Source: Kibdelosporangium philippinense (GTDB taxonomy: Bacteria; Actinomycetota; Actinomycetes; Mycobacteriales; Pseudonocardiaceae). From it: a stretch of DNA of 64,000 bases. The translations under genes were made by a program, and so were the position numbers. The stretch is from contig NZ_JAJVCN010000001.1 in the NCBI RefSeq assembly GCF_021390435.2, forward strand, positions 1,798,001 to 1,862,000, given 5' to 3'. Position 1 is the first letter of the stretch, and each line of letters starts with the position of its first letter. Below are positions 36,412-44,646 of the stretch, in pieces. The notes beneath the pieces are model-generated. The model saw only the letters and a list, made by a program, of their open reading frames with translations, had not been told where the DNA came from and searched no databases.

Positions 36412-36713
36412 ACCGGCGGGCCTTCTGGTGGCTTGTGTCGTAGGTTGCCGCGTTTGTTCGGCGGAGCCGGTCTCCGCTGGCCAGGATCGATCTGAGGTGG
36501 TCCGAGTGACTGCGGATGAGGCATTTCCTCGGCGGGAGGACCGCCTCCTGCGTCGTTTAGCGCTGGTCACGCCCGCGACTGTTCGCGAGGGCCGAGTTAC
36601 TTGCGTTGAACGCCGTCAAGGTGACCTTCACGGCATCAACGTGGTGACGATTGATCACCCATTATGGACAGACCGGAAGCCCGGTTACATGGTCGACGAC
36701 TTGAGACGAGCCA
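36412..36713. other. 302-nt intergenic stretch, no confident gene
   Basis: Plus-strand translation from GTG 36428 stays open for 106 codons and contains a GINVVTIDHPLWTDRKPGYM segment, but I recognise no family. It runs 35 nt into the convergent DUF2264 gene and has no clear ribosome site. It could be a small protein or a decayed one. No other structure was seen. Confidence 0.35.
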
Positions 36714-38459
36714 CTAGACGACTTCGATGCCTTCCTCGCCGAACGTGATCCTCGTTGTTGTGTTGAACCAGTGGACTTCCAGGCTGTTTCCGGTGATTAT
36801 GGTGCCGGTTTCCGGGAGTTGTTCTCGCTCCTCGCTGAGGACGGCAAGGGCCGCGAAGATGGCGGTGCCTTCAACTTCGGCTGTCAGCCTCGGGATTGTC
36901 ACCCATGGCGTGTACGCGGTTCCTTGGGGTGCGCGGACTTCGTCCTTTCCGGTCCAGCCGTGGACTGGGACGAGCTGGGAGTGCAGTTCTGTGGCCCAGC
37001 CGGTTTCCTCGACCCGGGTTCCATGGGGTGCCTTGTGGACTCGGTGCACGCGTAGCTCGTAACGGCCGTGGGCGATAGTGATGCTTTCGACCTTGAGCCC
37101 AGGGAACATGGGCGGGCCGCTGGGAAAAGCGGGCCGATGCCAGGACGCGGCCCAGTTGTCAGCGGCATGGATGGGATGGATGCGCCTGCGGACACTCCTG
37201 TTGCCGTTGATCACGACCGCGAAGTGGTTGTCCGCGACATTGGTCTTGGCGGTCGGCCCGGTTTTCGTGGAGTACGCGAGTCGCCCGTAATGTGGGTCAT
37301 CGTCTGCGGCGAATTCACCCTCGTGCGGCTTGATGTGATCGCTGCCGTGGTTGTGCAGCCTTGCGATCCCGTCAGCCACTTGGATCAGGAACCCCGGCGC
37401 CGGGACAGCCAAGGTTTTCTCTTCTATGGACTCTTCCTGTGCCGTCCACAGTGGATGGTCTTCTTGGGCAAGGAGACAAACGAACGCCTTGGACGCCCAG
37501 TACGGCGAGGCAGGGCCCGAGTAGTTCTGCAGCGTGGGCTCATGCGGTCCGTGCCACCCGAGGCTGAGCAGACCGTCATCGGTCAGGGAGTTGTTGTTGA
37601 GGAAGTAGTCCAGCGAGCGGTTGATCAGCCCTTGAGACTGACCGGGAGACAGGGGAGTGTGGCCGGTGACCGCGCCAAGGGCGACAGCTGACGCAGCCGC
37701 GAACCTGTAGGTGAGGGACCGTCCGAAGTGGATCGGTGCACCATCCGAACCGAACAGCAGGGAGAAGCTTTCCAGGTGCTCCTTGAGCCTTTGCCCGTGC
37801 GGAGTTTCCTTGTTGCCCAGATAGGCGTCGAGCACGGGGTAGAGGTGCAGCGCCCAGCCGTTGTAGTGGTCGAAGGCCCGGCCGTCGCCGTCGGAGTACC
37901 AGCCTTGGCCTCGGTACCAGCTTTCGAGCAGGTCCAGGGCGCGCTCTCGGGCGCGGTTCGTGACCTCGTCGCCTCGGCCCACATCTTCCAGAAAACCCGC
38001 GACCGTGAAGGGGAAGAGATACCAGTTGTTCGGCGCGGGGACGTTCGTCAGCGCATCCCGCAGCCAGGCCTCTGCCTGGTCCTGGGTGCTGTCGTCGAGC
38101 TTGTCCCAGAGCCACGGCCGAGTCAGCCGGAGCCCAAGGGCGACCGAGGCAGACTCGACCATCGGCTGCCCGAAGACATCGTGGCCTTGGATCTTCGGCC
38201 AAGCTCCGGCCGCACCGGCTTGCAGTCCTTCCGCGTAGCGGTCCAGCCAGCGGTCTTCCTGCGTGCCTGCGGCCCGGAAGGCCGCGGCGAGGAACGTCCG
38301 GGCATAGCCTTCGAGCCCGTCCGACTGCACCCCGCTCTTGGACGGCCGCCCCGGCAGGTCAAGCAGGGCGCTGTCCGGTGTCGCCCACCGCCAAGCCGCC
38401 TCAAGCAGCCGGTCAGCGGTCGAGATCCAGTGCTCACGGGTGCTCATCTGGAAAGTCAA
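36714..38459 (-). CDS. DUF2264-domain protein, probable carbohydrate-active enzyme
   Basis: This 581-residue cytoplasmic protein has an (alpha/alpha) toroid-type N-terminal half typical of DUF2264: DGLEGYARTFLAAAFR, WYRGQGWYSDGDGRAFDHYNGWALH (in parts) and FGRSLTYRFAAASAVALG. The C-terminal half is beta-rich (SRRIH-like, WATELHSQL). Family members accompany polysaccharide lyases and glycosidases, but the reaction is unestablished. It is divergent from the IS-containing region and stands alone. Confidence 0.85.
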   Translation of the reverse strand: MTFQMSTREHWISTADRLLEAAWRWATPDSALLDLPGRPSKSGVQSDGLEGYARTFLAAAFRAAGTQEDRWLDRYAEGLQAGAAGAWPKIQGHDVFGQPMVESASVALGLRLTRPWLWDKLDDSTQDQAEAWLRDALTNVPAPNNWYLFPFTVAGFLEDVGRGDEVTNRARERALDLLESWYRGQGWYSDGDGRAFDHYNGWALHLYPVLDAYLGNKETPHGQRLKEHLESFSLLFGSDGAPIHFGRSLTYRFAAASAVALGAVTGHTPLSPGQSQGLINRSLDYFLNNNSLTDDGLLSLGWHGPHEPTLQNYSGPASPYWASKAFVCLLAQEDHPLWTAQEESIEEKTLAVPAPGFLIQVADGIARLHNHGSDHIKPHEGEFAADDDPHYGRLAYSTKTGPTAKTNVADNHFAVVINGNRSVRRRIHPIHAADNWAASWHRPAFPSGPPMFPGLKVESITIAHGRYELRVHRVHKAPHGTRVEETGWATELHSQLVPVHGWTGKDEVRAPQGTAYTPWVTIPRLTAEVEGTAIFAALAVLSEEREQLPETGTIITGNSLEVHWFNTTTRITFGEEGIEVV

Positions 38460-38552
38460 CCCTTCACTCGGTGTACCGGCATTCTGTCATGAAAAACCCA
38501 GGTATTCGGCTGGTACGAAAAGATGGACATTCGACATCTTTTCGGTCTCCGA

Positions 38553-38560
38553 GGCATACA
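38553..38560. repeat. Target-site duplication, left copy (GGCATACA)
   Basis: GGCATACA directly precedes the left inverted repeat of the ISL3-type element and is repeated exactly at 40016-40023 after the right end. An 8-bp duplication is normal for this family. Confidence 0.92.
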
Positions 38561-38618
38561 GGCTCTTCGAACTTGGCCGGGGTTTGACTGGGTCGTGAGG
38601 TTTCTGCCCAGTGTGAGG

Positions 38619-38686
38619 GCCCGTGGCTCTGTGCGTGATCATTTCTGTTGTCTACGCAGGAAGATCACGACAGAAGAGCCACGGGC
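38619..38686 (+). promoter_or_regulatory. Hairpin abutting the ISL3 transposase start
   Basis: GCCCGTGGCTCT (38619-38630) pairs with AGAGCCACGGGC (38675-38686), and GTGATC (38635-38640) with GATCAC (38663-38668). The 3' arm ends at the base before the ATG, so the mRNA leader would fold back over the ribosome site. Such hairpins limit transposase made from read-through transcription. Confidence 0.6.
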
Positions 38687-40003
38687 ATGGTTAACGATAC
38701 GACCCGTCTGCTGGGCCTGGCCGGCCTGGTTGTCGTTCGGGTCGATGAAGCAGCACACGGTGGGCCGGTGGTCCATCTGGTCACCGCAGACGAGCAGGCC
38801 CGTGCTTGCCCGGGATGCGGCGTGACAGCGACCAGGATCAAGGAGTGGGTGACCACACAGCCGAGGGATCTGCCGGTGGTTGGCAGACAGGTCGATCTGC
38901 GGTGGCGCAAACGTCGCTGGCACTGTGACCAGCAGGACTGCGGCAGGAAGACGTTCACCGAGGCGGTCGAGCAGGTTCCGGCGCGGGCCCGGGTGACCGG
39001 TCGGTTGCGGCGGGCGGCCGGTGCGGCGGTGGCCGATGGTGGGCGCACGATCGTGCAGTCCGCTCGGGATCACGGCTTGTCCTGGCCGGTGGTGTCGGCC
39101 GCGTTCACCGCCCACGCCGCCGCGGTGCTGCCGGACAGGCCAGACCCGGTGGCGGTGCTGGGGATCGACGAGATCCGCCGGGGCCGTCCGCAGTGGACCT
39201 GGAACGACGACCAGCAGTGCTGGGAGGTCACAGTGGATCGGTGGCATGTCGGGTTCGTGGACCTCGCGGGCGGGCAGGGCCTGCTCGGGCAGGTCGAGGG
39301 CCGCACCAGCGTGGCCGTGCGGGACTGGATCACCCAGTGGGACCAGGCCTGGCGCCAGGGCATCCGGGTCGTGGCGATCGACATGTGCACCGTCTTCGCC
39401 GCCGCGGTCCGCGCCGTGTTACCACAGGCCAGGCTGGTCGTGGACCACTTCCATCTCGTGCAGTTGGCCAACCAGGCCCTCACCGAGGTCCGTCGCCGGG
39501 TCACCCTGCAGGTGCGGGGCCGGCGAGGCCGCAAAGGCAACCGGGAGTGGGAACTGCGCAACCGGCTGACCCGCTCGGCCGCCCGGATACACGAGAAACA
39601 CCTCGACCCGATGATCGACGACCTGCGGGCACTCCCGACGGGGATCGGCACACCGATCCTGACCGCGTGGAACGCCAAGGAAGACCTGCTCGACCTGCTC
39701 GACCTGGCGCGCACCCACCCGGACCGGGCCGTGATCTGGCCCCGGCTGTCGCGGTTCTACGAGCGGTGCGCCACAGCCGGCCTGCCCGAACTGGAGCGAC
39801 TGGCCAGCACGGTCTCGGCCTGGTGGCCCGAAATCCTCGCCTTCCTCGACACCGGCATCACCAATGCAGGATCCGAGGGCACCAACCGGGTCATCAAAAC
39901 CGTCGCCCGCGACGCCTACGGCTTCCGTAACCCGGTCAGTCAACGTCTGCGCACCCGCTGCGCCACCACCCGCAAAGGCCGAGGATGCCTCAACCCCGCA
40001 TAA
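38687..40003 (+). CDS. ISL3-family transposase
   Basis: This 438-residue transposase has an N-terminal zinc ribbon (ACPGCGVTATRIKEW and CDQQDCGRKTF), a helical DNA-binding region, and the ISL3/DDE domain with VLGIDEIRRGR, VVDHFHLVQLANQAL and the final SEGTNRVIKTVARDAYGFRN containing the last Glu. It ends 12 nt before the right end of the element, which is normal for ISL3. It looks intact and active. Confidence 0.94.
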   Translation: MVNDTTRLLGLAGLVVVRVDEAAHGGPVVHLVTADEQARACPGCGVTATRIKEWVTTQPRDLPVVGRQVDLRWRKRRWHCDQQDCGRKTFTEAVEQVPARARVTGRLRRAAGAAVADGGRTIVQSARDHGLSWPVVSAAFTAHAAAVLPDRPDPVAVLGIDEIRRGRPQWTWNDDQQCWEVTVDRWHVGFVDLAGGQGLLGQVEGRTSVAVRDWITQWDQAWRQGIRVVAIDMCTVFAAAVRAVLPQARLVVDHFHLVQLANQALTEVRRRVTLQVRGRRGRKGNREWELRNRLTRSAARIHEKHLDPMIDDLRALPTGIGTPILTAWNAKEDLLDLLDLARTHPDRAVIWPRLSRFYERCATAGLPELERLASTVSAWWPEILAFLDTGITNAGSEGTNRVIKTVARDAYGFRNPVSQRLRTRCATTRKGRGCLNPA

Positions 40004-40032
40004 CTTCGAAGAGCCGGCATACACCGGTAACA

Positions 40033-40060
40033 CCGTTGGTGTCGCTGGAGACACCAACGG
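40033..40060 (+). promoter_or_regulatory. Hairpin upstream of the lipoprotein gene
   Basis: CCGTTGGTGTC and GACACCAACGG form an 11-bp perfect stem with a 6-nt loop, 50 nt before the lipoprotein ATG. No gene ends here on the plus strand except the inserted transposase, so it predates the IS and is more likely an operator or leader element than a terminator. Confidence 0.45.
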
Positions 40061-40110
40061 GCAGATGGTGGAAACGTCCCAAGCGGTTTGTCAAGCCGGA
40101 GGTGCAGACA

Positions 40111-40731
40111 ATGCGCGCGATGGTTCTGTTTGCTGTGCCCATAATTGCGGCAGGGATGGTTGCCGGTTGTGGAAACAACACGGCGAATCCGCAACCACCG
40201 GACATCAACGCGGTGCACTCCTCCGGCCTCGCGACCCCGCCCAGTTCAACGACCACCGCGCCAACGAAGAGCTCGCCAGTGACCTCGGCCCGCGGCAACA
40301 TCAAGAAGACGGTCGGTGAGGTGGCAGCGCTGTGCACTGACACCAACTGCACCGACCTCTCGGTGACCTTCACTCTCGACAAGATCGAGGTGAATCCGAA
40401 GTGCACCGACAAATACTCGGCGGACGCCAAGCCTGAGAACGGCCACTTTGTCGTGTTGTCGTTCACGATGAAGACAACGGACAAATTTTCCGGCCACGCC
40501 CAATACTTTTCGCTGAACCCCTTTGAGTTCTCGATCGTCGGTCCGGATGGCATCACGATCCAGAACACGTCAAGTTCTCAGTGTATGGCTATGTCCGAGA
40601 TGCTGCCATTGGGAAACTACTCCCCGTCGTCGCAGTACATCGGCAAAGTCGTCCTGGACACCAAGCATGCCCACGGGGTGGTCGTGTTCAAGCAAGGTTG
40701 GATGGATGGCGGCTGGGAGTGGGAATACTGA
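40111..40731 (+). CDS. Secreted lipoprotein of unknown function
   Basis: This 206-residue protein has an export signal and lipobox (GMVAGCGNN), a Thr/Ser/Pro linker, then a beta-sandwich-like domain with four cysteines (LCTDTNCTDLS, KCTDKY, SSQCMAM) and the closing VVFKQGWMDGGWEWEY. The layout resembles DUF4352-like immunoglobulin-fold lipoproteins. GGAGG is well placed before ATG 40111. Its own promoter region was interrupted 96 nt upstream by the ISL3 insertion. Confidence 0.72.
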   Translation: MRAMVLFAVPIIAAGMVAGCGNNTANPQPPDINAVHSSGLATPPSSTTTAPTKSSPVTSARGNIKKTVGEVAALCTDTNCTDLSVTFTLDKIEVNPKCTDKYSADAKPENGHFVVLSFTMKTTDKFSGHAQYFSLNPFEFSIVGPDGITIQNTSSSQCMAMSEMLPLGNYSPSSQYIGKVVLDTKHAHGVVVFKQGWMDGGWEWEY

Positions 40732-40736
40732 CCCAC

Positions 40737-41404
40737 TCACGCCGAGTCTCGGATGATCAACTCCGTCGGCAGGATGCGCGACGTGGGTTCGTCGCCGTTG
40801 ATAAGACGGACGAGCATGCGGGTCATCTCCCGGCCGAGGGCTTCGTTGGGTTGGCGGACCGTGGTGAGCGCGGGCTGCGTGTGCTGGGCGGTGACGATGT
40901 CGTTGAAGCCGACAACGGCGACGTCCTCCGGCACGGCAAGCCCGCGGGAACGCAACTCCGTCAAAGCCCCTGCCGCCATCGCATCCGAAGCGACGAACAC
41001 CGCGTCCAGATCCGGGTACGAGTCCAGCAGTGAGCCCATCGCCGAAACCCCGCTGGCCTCGCTGAAGTCCCCATGGGCGACCCGGTTGTCGGCCAAGCCA
41101 GCCAGGGCCATCGCCTCGCGATAGCCCAGATACCGGCTCACGCCCACATGCATGTCCAGCGCGCCAGTAATCGTGGCGATCCGGTGGCGGCCGGTAGAGA
41201 TCAGATACTCGACGGCCTGCCGAGCCTCGCCGCGGTTGTCAGCATCGACGTAAAACGGCGGAGTCTGATCCAAGGAGCGGCCGCCGTGGACAACCGGGAC
41301 CCCGCCCTCAGCGGCGATCTTCGACAGTGGGTCCCTGTCGACACGCCGGCCCGTCGGGCGACTTCGTCAAGGGTGGGTCTCACCTGCTCAACACTATCCT
41401 TCAT
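40737..41404 (-). pseudogene. LacI-family sugar repressor with internal deletion and frameshift
   Basis: ATG 41404 overlaps the upstream permease stop and encodes a perfect LacI HTH start (RPTLDEVARRAGVS). After about 22 residues, at 41333-41339, the sequence jumps to a different frame that resumes at DPLSKIAAEGG, mid-way through the sugar-binding domain, and then runs in frame to the stop (VVGFNDIVTAQHTQPALTTV and so on). About 110 residues, with the rest of the HTH, are missing. No functional repressor can be made; the isolated C-terminal part might still be translated. Confidence 0.85.
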
Positions 41405-42207
41405 GCTTTCACCGCCCCCTCCATGATGCCGCCGATGATCTGCTTGCCGAAGGCGAGGAACACCAGGAACAGTGGGACGATCGCGATCAGCGCACCGGTG
41501 AACATCAACGTGTAGTCGGTGTAGTACTGCGTCGAGAGCTGGGCCAAGGAGAACTGCACGGTCGGGTTGTCGGCTTCCAGCACCGCCAACGGCCACAGGA
41601 ATTCGTTCCACGTACCCATGAATGTGAACAGCCCAAGTACCGCCGCGCCTGGTCGAAGTGCTGGCAGCACGACTGTGCAGAAGATCCGGAACGTCGAGCA
41701 GCCGTCGACCTTGGCTGCTTCGATCAGTTCGTCGGGCACGGCACGTTGGGCGTACTGGCGCATCAGGAACACACCGAACGCGGACACCAGAAACGGCACG
41801 ATCACCGCTTCGAGCCTGTTCTGCCAGCCTAGTTCGACCATGATCATGTACAGCGGGATGATGCCCATCTGCACCGGGATCATCATCGTCGCCAGGATGA
41901 TCATCAGCAGCACGTTCTGACCGCGGAACCGCAGTTTGGCGAACGCGAACCCGGCCAGCGAGCTGAAGAACACCACCGCGACCGTCACGATCACCGACAC
42001 GATCGCCGAATTGACCAGGCCGAGCAGGAAGTTGGCGTCTGGTGCGGTGAACAGCCTGGTCACGTTCTCGCCGAAGTGCGGGCCAGGCAGCAAGGGCGGC
42101 GGCCAGTCGCCGACGATGTCGTTGGAACGCGTGGCCACCACGAACAACCAGTACAGCGGGAACGCCGACAAGGCGATCGCCACGACCAACGTCAGGTAGA
42201 CGAGCAT
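41401..42207 (-). CDS. CUT1 sugar ABC transporter permease (MalG-like)
   Basis: The ATG at 42207 overlaps the stop of the other permease by one base (TGATG). The 268-residue protein has six membrane segments, and the EAA loop is conserved (ELIEAAKVDGCSTFRIF). It is the second permease of a MalEFG-type importer. Together with the broken LacI gene after it, the four genes form one minus-strand operon. No ATPase gene is present, as is usual for operons sharing MsiK. Confidence 0.92.
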   Translation of the reverse strand: MLVYLTLVVAIALSAFPLYWLFVVATRSNDIVGDWPPPLLPGPHFGENVTRLFTAPDANFLLGLVNSAIVSVIVTVAVVFFSSLAGFAFAKLRFRGQNVLLMIILATMMIPVQMGIIPLYMIMVELGWQNRLEAVIVPFLVSAFGVFLMRQYAQRAVPDELIEAAKVDGCSTFRIFCTVVLPALRPGAAVLGLFTFMGTWNEFLWPLAVLEADNPTVQFSLAQLSTQYYTDYTLMFTGALIAIVPLFLVFLAFGKQIIGGIMEGAVKA

Positions 42208-43121
42208 CAGCGCCCCCTGCGCGTGATCAGGAAGTTCACCGTCGCCAGCAGGGTGATCAGCAGGAAGAGCATCCACGCGATCGCCGAGCCGTAACCGAGG
42301 TCGAAGTCGCGGAACGCCTTCTCGAACATGTACATCGCGACCGTCTGGAACTGCCGCAGGCTGCCGCCGGAGATCGCGAAACCGCCCTGCCCGAAGATCA
42401 GCGGCTCGGTGAACAGCTGCATTCCGCCGATCATCGACACAATCACGGTGAACACGATCGCCGGGCGGATCATCGGCACGGTGATGCTGAAGAACTGCCG
42501 CACCTTCGACGCGCCGTCCACGGTCGCGGCTTCGTAGAGTTCACGCGGCACGGACTGCATCGCGGCCAGGTAGATCAGCGCGTTGTAGCCGGTCCAGCGC
42601 CAGTTGACCATGGTCGCGATCGCGGTCCACGAGGACCATTTGTCCGCGCGCCAGTCGATCGCGTCGATGTTCACCAGGCTGAGCAGGCCGTTCGCCATTC
42701 CGGCGTCGCGGTCGAAGATCTGGCTGAACACGATTCCGACCGCGGCGACCGACGTGACGATCGGCAGCAGCACACCCATCCGCAGGAACGTCAGACCGCG
42801 CAGTTTCTGGTTGAGCAGACTGGCCAGGATCAATGCCAGCAACAGCTGCGGAACCGTGGCCAGCAGCAGGATCCCGAGGGTGTTGACGACCGCGTTCCAG
42901 AAATCCGGGTCGCCGAACAGCGTGACGTAGTTCTGCAGCCCGACGAACCCGTTGCTGCCGCCGAGATCCCAGTCGTGCAGCGAGACCCACGCGGTGTAGC
43001 CGAGCGGGAACAGGCCGAAGATCAGGAAGATGATGAAGAAGGGCGCGACGAACAGGTAGGGCGACGCGGTGGCGTCCAGTTTGGATAGACGCCACCCGCG
43101 TCGCTGTTCCGTATCGGCCAC
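42207..43121 (-). CDS. CUT1 sugar ABC transporter permease (MalF-like)
   Basis: This 304-residue protein starts with GTG 43121, directly after the stop of the binding-protein gene. It has six membrane segments and a cytoplasmic EAA loop (ELYEAATVDGASKVRQFF). The first helix follows a basic N-terminus. It pairs with the following permease to form the membrane channel. Confidence 0.92.
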   Translation of the reverse strand: MADTEQRRGWRLSKLDATASPYLFVAPFFIIFLIFGLFPLGYTAWVSLHDWDLGGSNGFVGLQNYVTLFGDPDFWNAVVNTLGILLLATVPQLLLALILASLLNQKLRGLTFLRMGVLLPIVTSVAAVGIVFSQIFDRDAGMANGLLSLVNIDAIDWRADKWSSWTAIATMVNWRWTGYNALIYLAAMQSVPRELYEAATVDGASKVRQFFSITVPMIRPAIVFTVIVSMIGGMQLFTEPLIFGQGGFAISGGSLRQFQTVAMYMFEKAFRDFDLGYGSAIAWMLFLLITLLATVNFLITRRGR

Positions 43122-44393
43122 CTACTTGACCAAGCGCTTGGCGTCGTCGACGGCCTTGGCCCATGCCGCATCCGGGGTGAGCTTGCCTTGCTCGACCGCG
43201 GTCAAGGCGTTGCCAACCCGGTCACCGATCGGGTTGTTGTCCGGTCCCAAGTAGACCGGCCGCAGCGCTTTCACGCTCTCGCCGAAGATCTTGCCGACCG
43301 GCGCGTTGCTGAAGTAGGCGTTGGTGAAGTTCTGCACCGCCGGGTCATCGATGGCCTGCGGCGAGGACGGGAAGTTGTTCTTGGCCTTGAACGCTGCGAT
43401 CTGGCTCTGCGGGCTGGTCAGGAACTTCACCAACTCGGCGGCCTGGTTCTGGTTCTTGCTCTGGGCAGGCACAGCGAGGAACGAACCTCCGCGCACCGCG
43501 CCGTTGCCAGGAACCCTTGCCACGTCCCACTTTCCGGCGTTCTCCGGCCCGGACTGCTGCTCGATGGTCGCCAGCATCCACGATGGGCACGGGATGGTGG
43601 CGAACTTTCCGGTCTTGAACCCGGCGTTCCACTGTGGACTGAACTGGTCGACGTTCGCCGACAGTCCGGCTTTGATCATTTCCATCGTCTTGTCCCATGT
43701 GGCCTTCACGCCGGGATTGGTGTCGATGACGAGTTTGTTGTTGCGGTCGTAATACGTGTGATCGCCTTGCTGCAGCATCATGTTCAAGAACGGGCTGCCG
43801 GACGAGTCGTAGAACTGTGAACCGGTGTTCGCGGCGATCAACCGTTTGCCGGTGGCCAGGTAGGCGTCCCAGGTCGGCCAGAGTTTGCCGACTTCATCCC
43901 GGTTCGTCGGCAGACCGGCTTTGGCGAACAGGTCTGTGCGGTAACACATTCCCTGCGCGCCGACGTCTGTGCCGAGGCCGACCAGCCTGTCGCCGTTGGG
44001 AGTGCTGGCCTGCTGCCACTTCCAGTCGAGGAAGTTGCCGCGCAGCTGTGCGGCGCCGTGGTCGAGCAGGTTGACGAACTGGTCCGGTTTGGCCATGAAC
44101 TGGGTCAGAATGCCCTCTTCCAGGGCAACAACGTCACCGGCACCCGAACCGGTCGCCATCCACTGCTGGAGCTTGGGCAAGTAGTCGCCAAGTTTGCCGA
44201 TGTTCTCCTGTTTGATGGTGACGTCCGGATGCGTGGCCTCGTACTGCTGGTAGAGCTGCTCATAGCCGAACTCGCCGAACGTCTTGACGACAAGCGTGGT
44301 CTTGCCGGAGCCCGGCTCGGCTGTCGATCCGCCGCTGCAGGCGGTCAGCACCACAATGGACGCCGCCAGTAGCGACCCGAGTCGAACGGCCAT
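43122..44393 (-). CDS. Sugar ABC transporter solute-binding lipoprotein
   Basis: ATG 44393 follows GGAGG and gives a 423-residue protein with a lipobox (VLTACSGG). It has the two-lobe family 1 binding-protein fold: TLVVKTFGEFGYEQLYQQYE, LPTNRDEVGKLWPTWDAY and ARVPGNGAVRGGSFLAVP are typical segments. It captures an oligosaccharide outside the membrane for the two permeases. The ligand is not predictable. The missing LacI repressor should make this operon constitutive. Confidence 0.92.
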   Translation of the reverse strand: MAVRLGSLLAASIVVLTACSGGSTAEPGSGKTTLVVKTFGEFGYEQLYQQYEATHPDVTIKQENIGKLGDYLPKLQQWMATGSGAGDVVALEEGILTQFMAKPDQFVNLLDHGAAQLRGNFLDWKWQQASTPNGDRLVGLGTDVGAQGMCYRTDLFAKAGLPTNRDEVGKLWPTWDAYLATGKRLIAANTGSQFYDSSGSPFLNMMLQQGDHTYYDRNNKLVIDTNPGVKATWDKTMEMIKAGLSANVDQFSPQWNAGFKTGKFATIPCPSWMLATIEQQSGPENAGKWDVARVPGNGAVRGGSFLAVPAQSKNQNQAAELVKFLTSPQSQIAAFKAKNNFPSSPQAIDDPAVQNFTNAYFSNAPVGKIFGESVKALRPVYLGPDNNPIGDRVGNALTAVEQGKLTPDAAWAKAVDDAKRLVK

Positions 44394-44440
44394 GATCAAT
44401 CCTCCAGCTCGTTGGCGGTAACAGGCTGGCTCACGACGAT

Positions 44441-44455
44441 GTGAAACACCTTCAC
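44441..44455. promoter_or_regulatory. Possible operator of the sugar ABC operon
   Basis: GTGAA-ACACC-TTCAC is an inverted repeat 48 nt upstream of the binding-protein start. LacI-family sites are often symmetric around the promoter, so this could be the site of the now broken repressor. The stem is short and the call is weak. Confidence 0.3.
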
Positions 44456-44646
44456 CTGTAGCGATATCGCGGCATGTGTCAGCGTGATCGATCTTGATCT
44501 GAGTCAGATGTGACGCGCAGGCTGAACGGTATCGCTGTGTCGAGGCATGAGGCAACTTCACGCGATTGACACGATCCGGTCAATGTGGCTGTTTCTGTAC
44601 ACAGTGGACTTCGACGGGCCGGGTGCCTGCCCGCTCAGGTCGCCTA

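Larger units (their letters stand above)
38561..40015. mobile_element. Complete ISL3-family insertion sequence (1455 bp)
   Basis: The left end GGCTCTTCGAACTTGGCC and the right end, read inward, GGCTCTTCGAAGTTATGC form imperfect inverted repeats with 11 identical outer bases. A flanking 8-bp direct repeat (GGCATACA) confirms the borders. One transposase gene fills the element. It inserted in intergenic DNA upstream of a lipoprotein gene. The perfect duplication and uninterrupted transposase show a recent event. Confidence 0.93.
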
